A stretch of 64,000 nucleotides of DNA, from the NCBI RefSeq assembly GCF_024172185.1, contig NZ_JAMZEC010000001.1:7539001-7603000 (forward strand), written 5' to 3'. A model generated the notes under the pieces. It made no database searches, was not told the origin of the DNA, and worked only from the letters and a program-made list of their open reading frames with translations. Made by a program: the position numbers and the translations under genes. Positions within the stretch are counted from its first letter, which is position 1; the number at the start of each line of letters is the position of its first letter. This document shows, one piece after another, positions 63,760-64,000 of the stretch. The stretch is from Nonomuraea roseoviolacea subsp. carminata (GTDB taxonomy: Bacteria > Actinomycetota > Actinomycetes > Streptosporangiales > Streptosporangiaceae).

Positions 63760-64000
63760 TCACGCCGGGCGGGAGCGCAGGCGCACCCAGTGGACGTCGT
63801 CGGCCCGCGTGCCGTCCCCCGTCAGGAACAGCTCCCGGTGCACGCACTCCTGCTCGAACCCGGCCCGCCGCAGCACCGCGTGCGACGCCTCGTTGGAGGC
63901 GTTGGTGCCGGCCGTGATCCGGTGCAGCGGGGTGTGCGCGAAGGCCCAGTCCACCAGCAGCCGTACGGCGCGCGTCATGAGGCCCCGGCCGCGGAACTCC
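63760..64000 (-). CDS. GNAT acetyltransferase, 5' end outside window
   Basis: The frame runs off the window edge; about 80 C-terminal residues are visible. EFRGRGLMTRAVRLLVDWAF is the acetyl-CoA-binding R-G-x-G segment, and ASNEASHAVLRRAGFEQEC is the conserved N-x2-S-x-x-V-x-x-x-x-G-F stretch of RimJ-like N-acetyltransferases. The tail (HWVRLRSRP) is typical. Acceptor unknown. The ATG at 63978 is internal, not the start. Confidence 0.85.
   Translation of the reverse strand, partial: EFRGRGLMTRAVRLLVDWAFAHTPLHRITAGTNASNEASHAVLRRAGFEQECVHRELFLTGDGTRADDVHWVRLRSRPA

Overview
The window is very GC-rich with dense, GTG/ATG-started and often translationally coupled genes. It carries actinobacterial marker genes: mycothiol ligase MshC, WhiB, DUF3099, DUF3090/SCO1664 and an InhA-type FabI next to FabG. 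It is therefore chromosomal DNA of a high-GC actinobacterium, most plausibly a Streptosporangiales member such as Nonomuraea or Streptosporangium. The phylum is secure; the lower ranks are inference. I saw no tRNA, rRNA, CRISPR array or transposase. Both ends cut through genes.

1-13.3 kb: two related secreted proteins (the first cut by the window edge), a P-loop ATPase/Nudix pair, then a LacI-controlled arabinose module. The module has a LacI regulator, a GH51 arabinofuranosidase and a divergent sugar ABC importer without its own ATPase, tied together by three copies of one palindromic operator. A glycerophosphodiesterase, a lipoprotein, RtcB, a GNAT acetyltransferase and MoaA follow.

13.3-27.5 kb: a LysE exporter under a large inverted repeat, a MobA-like protein carrying an octapeptide minisatellite, DUF6457, and an intergenic triple-hairpin element that looks like a C-rich-loop small RNA. 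Next come DUF3099, dodecin, the TldE/TldD protease pair, FabG-FabI, a wall-anchored-like protein, an aldo/keto reductase, and the run histidine phosphatase-DUF3090-SCO1664-NRDE-mshC.

27.5-39.2 kb: a glycan island. Ten tightly coupled minus-strand genes encode a carbamoyltransferase, GT2, GT9, GT4, a GmhA-type isomerase, HldE, an SDR, a second GT9, a UDP-glucuronate decarboxylase-like SDR and a cysteine hydrolase. A divergent GmhB-type phosphatase and a glycosyltransferase complete it. Together they predict a carbamoylated, heptose-containing surface glycan or glycoside built from ADP-D-glycero-D-manno-heptose (no HldD epimerase seen).

39.2-49.2 kb: WhiB overlapping peptide deformylase tail to tail, a HemD-winged-helix fusion with a CbiX-like chelatase, a TetR-like protein lacking its DNA-binding domain, PAC2, MetH, a HAD phosphatase and a membrane protein.

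49.2-64 kb: a five-gene oligopeptide ABC importer in the order C-A-B-D-F, a NarL-type two-component system, a RecB-like nuclease, a site-2 protease, an FHA protein, a 0.7-kb block of degenerate repeats, a GAF-like protein and a truncated GNAT gene.

A recurring oddity is tandem repetition: several gene 3' ends are copied as 27-41 bp arrays into the space beyond the stop codon, and several coding regions hold in-frame minisatellites.
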